Source: Papilionanthe hookeriana x Papilionanthe teres
Lineage: Eukaryota > Streptophyta > Magnoliopsida > Asparagales > Orchidaceae
Direction: 5' to 3'
NCBI GenBank assembly: GCA_022702705.1
Contig: CM040421.1
Span: forward strand, 74,704,121 to 74,768,120
Length of the DNA stretch: 64,000 nucleotides
Of this stretch, positions 57,381 to 64,000 are shown one piece after another. Each line of letters begins with the position of its first letter. Position 1 is the first letter of the stretch. Made by a program: the position numbers and the translations under genes. Under the pieces are notes generated by a model, which saw nothing but the letters and a program-made list of their open reading frames with translations, did no database searches and was not told the origin of the DNA.

Positions 57381-58310
57381 CTCGGCAAGCTTGGAAATCC
57401 GGAGTCTTCATTAGGCCGCGGAACATTTTCGGCATCGCTCATTCTTGAACGGATACTCCTCGCTCGAGAACTCCCTAAACGTACGTTGTGGACGAGGCGG
57501 TTGTTCATATTGTCGAGATGACCGATAGCCGGGTCGGGGTTGCCGGTAATTCCGTCGAGGTTGCCGCGCCGTTTCGACGATATTTGTATCGGCTGCTTGC
57601 CTTTATCGACCGCCGCGACGATCCCGTACTTCTTTTCAAAAGTTTTCACGGGCTTCGTTTGTCTCGTTTTATCGGTGAAACTTAATTGCTTCGCCTCCTC
57701 TTGCAAGCTTCCGGCCTTGCTTAACAACTTCTCGAAAGTCTTAATAGTAAATCCCTCGAGGAGAAGTGCTATCGGGCCATGGATGCTTTTTAGTAAAATG
57801 CCGATCGCATGCCGTTCTTGTAATCGTGGCTCACACTTCATACTTAGGTTCCTCCATCGAAGTATGTAGTCCACCAAGGTTTCATTCGGCTTCGCTTCTC
57901 TACCACTAAATCACCTATAGTGATGTGGTGCCGAGCTCCGCAAATCGCTCGATGAAGAGGTTCTCTAATTCCGAAAATGTCTTTACCGATCCGTTTGGTA
58001 ATTCCGCATACCAATCAAAGGTGATCCTCGACAGTCGCCGACAAATTGTCGGAAGAGTAAAGCATCACTTCCGCCGGCATTGCAACAACTCGGCACGAAA
58101 ATGTGCAACATGCCGCCGAGGGTTTTCGGTTCCATCAAAGGTCTTGAACAGAGGTGGTACAAAGCCTTTCGGATATTGGACAGCGTCGAATTCTTCAGGG
58201 TAAGGTCCACCCGTCTGAATGGATGTTCCGCTCTTTGATTGTGCCAAGGCTTCTCGCACTTGTTGTTCCACCAAGCTCTTGATATCCTTTTCCGGAATCA
58301 TACTTTGTGT
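57381..58310 (-). pseudogene. gag: Ogre-B gag, capsid-like core
   Basis: 58301-58065 reads EKDIKSLVEQQVREALAQS, YPEEFDAVQYPKGFVPPLF and HVAHFRAELLQC, then, after several single-base frame changes, FVDYILRWRNLSMKCEPRLQ and HAIGILLKSIHGPIALLLEG (57877-57750), an Arg/Gln-rich segment (RPGYRSSRQYEQPPRPQR in another frame, about 57540-57480), and the zinc-knuckle part. It aligns with Ogre-A gag (38980-39394), where the same codons are in one frame. The frame breaks here fall at former CTG/CAG positions. Confidence 0.82.
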
Positions 58311-59340
58311 TGCATCCTTCTTTAATTGATCATCCCCGTTGACGGATGTAATCTCCTTTCCTCCGTCTACAATGTGAATAACTTCGGGGTGTTTTCTTGG
58401 GGTTGAACTTGACTCGGAGAGTGGCTAGGGCTACGCCCATCTCTTCCATCCTTTTCGCCATTCGGGCGATCGTATCATCTTTCTCTGAAGCCGCCTTCTC
58501 ATTACTTCCGCTCCTCTCTTCTGCGCCGCAGGAGCACCTCGTGAAGCCGACGAAGCTCGCGTTTCAACCATGTTAATTTCTCGCATATTCATCATCCATG
58601 AATTCCGACGAGTCAACTTCATCTCCGAATTTCTCTTCTCTCTCCCTTGCTAATCGTCGAATATCGCTCCTTAACTTTTCCATCGCATCTTCTGCAGGTC
58701 TTTTCTCGTACATCCTTGCAGCTTGTCATGTGATAACCGTCGGGCTTCCTTCTCATGAGTCTCCTTTATCGCAAGTAGCACTTTCCTCGGATTCAAGTCT
58801 CTCGACGAGACTTCAGCCTTCGGCCTTCCCGGCGATCTTCCCGCTCGTTTCTCCTCCGAGTCCGTGTTAGGGGTGGAACCCTCGAGCCGGACCCAATTTC
58901 AAAAACGAAGGTCTTGCACGGAAATCCGTACCCTCCACCGGTAACATGTTCGTTACAAATTTGAACTTCCTTCCCCTTCAGCTGGCGTGAGCCGGGTAGG
59001 TGCAAGTAGACGACTAGACCAGATGGGGGTAGAGATAACGGTCCTTCCATGGACAGCTGGTACTCCTCTCACTGGAACCCTTTGCAGAGGAGGAAACTCT
59101 TGAGTTGATTTAAGGTTGAACTCAATCATGGGTTTCTCGGCTTCGATACTTTGTCCATCGGTGCGAAGAGAGTAACGTCGGCCGATTTTGACATTTGTGT
59201 TCTCGAATCCTCGTCCAAACCGGATGATCCCATTATCGGGCGACTCATCCTTGTATAAATAGCCGAAGTCCACCCATCGGTGAAGGAGAAAATCGGCTTG
59301 GGGCTTCCATTTCTGCAAGGTAGATTCCGATCGTCATCCC
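58311..59340 (-). pseudogene. Ogre-B ORF1
   Basis: This aligns with ORF1 of Ogre-A: MEAPKPIFSF at the start (about 59310), PDNGIIRFGRGFENTNVKIG, MIEFNLKSTQEFPPLQRVPV, QLKGKEVQICNEHVTGGGYG, FEIGSGSRVPPLTRTRRRNE, later NMVETRASSASRGAPAA (about 58570). Frames change about every 100-250 bp. Function unknown, as in all Ogre elements. Confidence 0.72.
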
Positions 59341-59805
59341 AAGTTATGCTTCTTCTCATCAGGACGAAAAGAAAGGAAACGAAAATTGTCCGAACACATT
59401 CTTGTTCATGTATATTTATTAAAAGAGCCATTCATTAGAGAGTTTGTTTATTTAGAACGGAATGTTCAAAGGTGTAGAGAAGGTAATGAATCTGATTCAG
59501 AGTTGGAAAGGAAAAGAAAGTCTTACGCAAGACTTCTCGACTCGAAGGATCACTCCTAAACTAACACCTATTGGGGGTCCACCCCACCTCGTAAATGAGG
59601 TAAAATGATCTCGTAACCTCTCTCGTTTAGGGGTGTCTAAACAAGGGCTCCTAGTATCCGAGAGAATGTTGGCTATACTCATTCAAGGTAGAAATGAACA
59701 TAGTATTCCAACGGAAAGAAGGGTAGTTTGATCCATTAGGGACATGGATACACTACCGATTTTTGAAAGCGTAACTATTCGATTAAAAATGGAGAGAGGA
59801 ATTTT
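59341..59805 (-). other. Ogre-B leader
   Basis: This aligns with the Ogre-A leader (36834-37354): ATCGGTAGTG, TACTATGTTCATTTC-type stretch, and the inverted counterpart of the 17-mer at 59565-59581. No gene is supportable. Confidence 0.6.
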
Positions 59806-59824
59806 CCTCAGACGTGAGTCGCCG
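59806..59824 (-). other. Ogre-B primer binding site, altered
   Basis: The minus strand reads CGGCGACTCACGTCTGAGG, five bases after the LTR end (59830). Ogre-A has TGGCGACTCCGCTGGGGAC. The alteration falls in the CGCTGGGG part, which contains CTG, in line with the error pattern suspected across this region. Confidence 0.65.
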
Positions 59825-59829
59825 TAAAT

Positions 59830-62800
59830 TGTCGGCGTATTTTAATTTTAAGTTAAATAAATAATTTGAAAAGTAATATTTGATTTTGAAAATAATTTTA
59901 AATTTAAAAATTTTAAGATATGAAATCAAACTGATCTCACATCCCGAATAGTTTATATAAACGAGCACCGTATCACAAACCATGTATCTATCCCGAAGAA
60001 ATAAACACATTGCTTGATGATGGGGCTCGATTAAATAAACTAGAAGATTTGTGACATCCGTTTGTCTCGCGAACCAATTTTATAAGCCGACAAATTCCCC
60101 CGCTTAATATAAATGAATTAAGCAGTGGTTTATATTACCCGGGTTCTTAAAATTCCCTATAAGGGCAAGCCCCTATAGTTAATTACATCTTAAGTGACGG
60201 GAATCACCTAAGAAAACTCTCGATAATAATCGCAGTTCTCGCTCTCAAGAATTTCAAAGTTTAAGTTTTCAAGGGATCGAATTTTTTGGAATTTCAATAA
60301 GGAATGGATCAAATTTCGAACATTTTTATTTTGGGAATTCAAAGGAAGAAAGGTAGGAGAAATCACAGATTCGAAGCGAACTTCGGTAATTTCCCGACTA
60401 TCATATTGTTTGGCTTGAATTTAGGAAAGTCCTATTGTTTATTTAATATTTTGATCTTGCTAATTTTAATTAGTTAGGACTTATATTTGTATGATAAAAT
60501 CATACAAATAACCTCGAAGATGTGAGGGTTTGTGTCGTATCGGACGACTACCTCGGAATCCTAAGACCTGCTAGTGGCTTAATTTACATGATCATGCAAA
60601 TGCCTAACGAAGAGTTGAGGATTTATGTCGCACTAGGCAAACTACCTCGAAGTCCTACAGCTTGGTTTTTTAGTTCTAAGGAAGTTTTGTTGAAGTAGAT
60701 CCGAGTTTCACCGATGACGATGGCCGTGCCGCCCACCATGCTCCGAGCTCCTTGTTGTCGCAGAGGTTCGGCTTTAGAAGTCATAAATCAGGGGATGAAA
60801 GAAGTGTTCTGGTTTAGAGAAAATCTTAAAATCCAGGTGTTTTTAATATTTTAATTAAACAAATCTTAAAGTCGATTATAACAACACCGATTAAGATCCC
60901 ACTGGTTCCATCCTCCCGCATCGTTATTTTTATCGGATTCACTTAGTCCGTATGAATTTGCTAAACTCAACTGAATGAGTTCCACACTTTCATTTAGACC
61001 GCGGGAAATCCCGTTAGCAACACGTAGGTTACATCATCCGAGGTATTCCCGATCATCCAACGAGACGTTTTAATTTAGTTGTAGTTGTAGTTTTATTGTT
61101 TCGTTTGTGATTAAATTTCGAGTTGTCTTATATTTTGAAATGTTGTGGCGGTGAATTTTATCTTGTAGTGTCTTTTAATTTAGTTATGCTTTCAGCTTTG
61201 GTTTCTGTCCTAAAGGTGTAGGTTTTCATGCAATCGTTGTTTATCATGCAAGAAAGGTAAAGTGCAACACGAGTAAATGAATTGCAAGTAAGATAAATCG
61301 CAATAAAATAAAAGCGTACCCGGAGGGTCTTCCCGTCATCCCAAGCTGCACTTAAAATACAATTTAGAGCATTTAAGCATTTATAGCAATTTCCTAGGTA
61401 AAGCTAAGGGAAGGGTTATGGTTTTCTACCAAAATCCTAATCCTATAGCTAGTCATTCCTATGACGTCTAGTGTCTTCAATTTTGGTTTTAAGGATGATT
61501 TTCTTCACCAAGGAACAACTAAGCTCAATTTGTTCTTAAGGACATTCCATCATATCGAGGAAGTGTTTAAGACGAATCTTAAACATCTTTTCAATATTTC
61601 AGGAATTGTCCTAAGTCCAAATGAATTCTATTGTGCAGGTGAATTAATCATCCAGGGTGTTTAAGTTAAGTTTTATTTCTTGCTCAGTGAATTTAGAATG
61701 TTTGAATATCCTTATGAGTGAAGTGACATTTCACTTGATACTCCATTTAGGAGTTATAATAGTAAAAGCTCCTAAGGGCAAAATGATATTTAATGATTTG
61801 TGATTCAAATTTAAGTTCAAATTAATGATTTAAGTTTGGAATAGTGTTCAAGTTATTTTAGATTTATTTTGAATTCTTCATGTCTTAGGTGATGTTATAT
61901 TTAATTTAATTCAATTTAACTTAACTTAATTTAATTTAACGTGGTTTTAATTTAATTTAATTTAATTTAATTTAATTTAATTTAATATGATATGTTTTAG
62001 CTTAATTAAATTCAATTTGATTTAATTTAATTTGATTTAGTTTTAATTTAATTTAATTTAATTTAATTTAATTTAATTTAATTTAATTTAATTTAGTTTA
62101 ATTTTATTTTATTTTATTTTATTTAATTTAATTTAATTTAATTTAATTTAATATTATTTAATTTAATTTTAATTTAATTTAATTTTAATTTAATTTAATT
62201 TGTTTTAATTTAATTTAATTTAATTTGTTTTAATTTAATTTAATTTAATTTGTTTTAATTTAATTTAATTTAATTTAATTTAATATTTTATTTTAAAGGG
62301 ATTTTCTTTAAATAATTTAACCATAACTTAATTTAATGACTAAGTCTTTTAGCATTTTAAATCTTAAACTTGGATTATCATTTTAATTAGGAATTAAATA
62401 TTATTGAGATGATTAATTTAGGGATTCTTAAATTAAAGACACAAATTTCTTCCTAATAACATCCCTATTTTAATAACTCCAATTTTACTATTTTTCCAAA
62501 TTTAATTAATATTTTAACTAAAGTTCATTTCAATTATTGTTGAATTGTTTAAAAGGTTTCTACCCTTTAATTATTTAAATTTCAATCATCCAAATCAGAT
62601 TAGGATCAAATATTTTACTCTTTAATTTTATTAAGCCTAAAGTTTTAATTAAGGGTTAAAATTTTAATTACCATTTTGCCCTTCAAGCTTAATAATTTCA
62701 TAACTCACTAAATTGAGCTCAAATGAATTTGAAGTTTTTATGTGACTTCACTCATATGTCAATAAAGACATCAGTAGGAGAAAATGTGATTTTTATGTAT

Positions 62801-64000
62801 TTAATTTATTTATGTAATTATTTTTGGTGGAAAATAAGGATTTCCAAGGAAAATTTAATAATATGACCAAGGGAAAGTTTCTGTCCTTAAGATAATTATG
62901 GGACATTCCTAATGACTAGAGGACCACTTGGACCAATTTTTGTGATTTTTTGAATTATATTTTATTTATTAAAATTATGTTAATTTCTGGAGTATTAATT
63001 AATTTAAAAACAGAATATAAGTTGAAAAATGAATTTTATAATTTTTAAAATTCTCTCTGATAGCAAGGATTCTAGAGAACCAAATTTTACAATTTTCTGA
63101 TTTTTCCTTAATTTATTGGAATTATTTTAGTGGAAATGCTAGAAAATGTATTTTTTAATTTTAAAAATTACCCCAAGGCTTTAAAATTTAATATCTCAAC
63201 CTAGAGACATAAGAAAAATATGGGGTTTGTTCATAAGTGGTTAGAATTCAAAATGTGACATTTTGGTGAATTTTATTATTTTTGTGATTTTTATTATTTT
63301 TTTTAATTATTAAAATATTAAAATAATACAAAAAATCAACTTTTTTAGAAAATTGAACTTTTAATTTTCTTAAATTCCCCTAATATCAGAGAGGCTCCAA
63401 AACCAATTTGGTGAATTTTTGAAAAGTATTTTGAAAGTTATGAATTTTCAAAGTTTAAATTGGCTAAATTGGCTTAATCAACCCATTTGATAGGGTTAAC
63501 CAAACCCAATTGACTTCAAAATTTTATGGTGGGTTCCTCTGATCCTAAAGGTCAGTCGAGAATTGATTTCAAGTCAATTTGATCTATGGTTAACTCTAAT
63601 TAATTAAAGTTCAATTTTGGGTATTTAGGCCAATTAGGGTTAATCTGAGTGAATTAACTCAAGTCCTATTTATCCTAGGGTTCTCTGGTCATAAGGAACA
63701 TCACCAAATTTTCCTAGAATTTATTTCACAATATGCTAATTTTTGGAATTAAAATACTCAAAACGAGCAACATGCATTTGAAAAATCAATAACTTTTCAC
63801 AGAGATGGCCTCTCGACCTTGGAAAATTCAGTGAATGTTCCCAAGTTCAGAGGCTTCAAAAGCTCTATGGTCTCATGCCATGGTGAATTGTATGAATGCA
63901 TGGAGAATTAAAACAATGCAGGGAGTAAATAATTAATTAATAATAAAGTACTGGACAAAATTAAATAATTTCTTTTCCACATTATTCTCCTCTATTCACT
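59830..64000 (-). mobile_element. Ogre-B 5' LTR, 3' portion (continues beyond the window)
   Basis: This is colinear with the first 4.2 kb of the other LTR (39395 to about 43590), same orientation. Differences are mostly small: for example GCGGGG against GCAGTGG, TCTGCT against TCTCGCT, ACAGCA against ACGAGCA. The TATA box would lie beyond the right end of the window. Confidence 0.9.
61892..62286. repeat. (TTTAA)n-rich array in the Ogre-B 5' LTR
   Basis: Counterpart of 41456-41866 with different copy numbers of the sub-blocks (one block here is TTTTA-type at about 62103-62123). Confidence 0.95.

Larger units (their letters stand above)
39395..64000 (-). mobile_element. Ogre-B: giant Tat-lineage element with an AlkB domain
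   Basis: On the minus strand, read right to left: 5' LTR (from beyond the window to 59830), primer site, leader, ORF1, gag, PR, RT, RNase H, a second RNase H, INT, an AlkB-like ORF, a 37-bp satellite, polypurine tract and 3' LTR (46872-39395). It lies in the gag of Ogre-A. The two LTRs look nearly identical apart from short indels, so it is the youngest insertion of the window. If the 5' LTR equals the 3' LTR, the total is about 28 kb. ORFs show many frameshifts, perhaps artefactual. Confidence 0.88.

Overview
The window is plant nuclear DNA, most likely from an angiosperm with a large genome. It consists almost entirely of nested retrotransposons. I found no intact host gene, rRNA, tRNA or CRISPR array. 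The plant assignment rests on three things: Athila-type Ty3/gypsy elements with a tRNA-Asp-like primer site and an env-like ORF, giant Ogre/Tat-type Ty3/gypsy elements with a tRNA-Arg-like primer site, and L1-type LINE remnants.

Layout. 1-1893: two broken LINEs, one ending where the other begins. 2055-2128: an (AT)n microsatellite. 2160-12985: Athila-I, a degenerate gag-pol, small accessory ORF (aORF) and env-like element without LTRs. A lone LTR plus primer site (3353-5163, minus strand) interrupts its gag and is flanked by AACAA duplications. 12994-14370 (fading to about 14700): two tandem arrays rich in hairpins, followed by the 3' part of an old Tat-like LTR (to about 15740). 15757-20163: Athila-II, with aORF, env-like ORF and a cut 3' LTR. 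20164-29443: Athila-III, inserted in the Athila-II LTR, with its own 5' LTR and primer site and a deletion that removes the reverse-transcriptase core. 29444-39394: Ogre-A, inserted in the env-like ORF of Athila-III, with a 7.4-kb LTR, primer site, ORF1 and the start of gag. 39395-64000 and beyond: Ogre-B on the minus strand, inserted in the gag of Ogre-A. It has a complete 7.5-kb 3' LTR, a 37-bp satellite, an extra ORF, INT, RNase H, RT, PR, gag, ORF1, a primer site and the first 4.2 kb of the 5' LTR. If the cut LTR has the same length as its partner, Ogre-B is about 28 kb long.

Most notable content: downstream of integrase and on the same strand as pol, Ogre-B carries an AlkB-type 2-oxoglutarate/Fe(II) dioxygenase domain resembling plant ALKBH9/ALKBH10 RNA demethylases. 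The HxD, the distal His and the Arg motif are all visible. It occupies the place where other retroelements keep env-like or accessory genes. Cellular RNA m6A demethylases are known to influence plant retrotransposon activity, and some plant RNA viruses encode AlkB domains, so an element carrying its own demethylase is a plausible and testable system.

Caution: Ogre-B from about 49.2 kb onward, including the second LTR, is strikingly poor in CAG/CTG and rich in TCG/CGA with small indels. This fits base-calling or assembly error at CHG-methylated sites. Many frameshifts in pol and in the AlkB ORF may therefore be artefacts. Nonsense codons in the Athila elements and Ogre-A look instead like true C-to-T decay.
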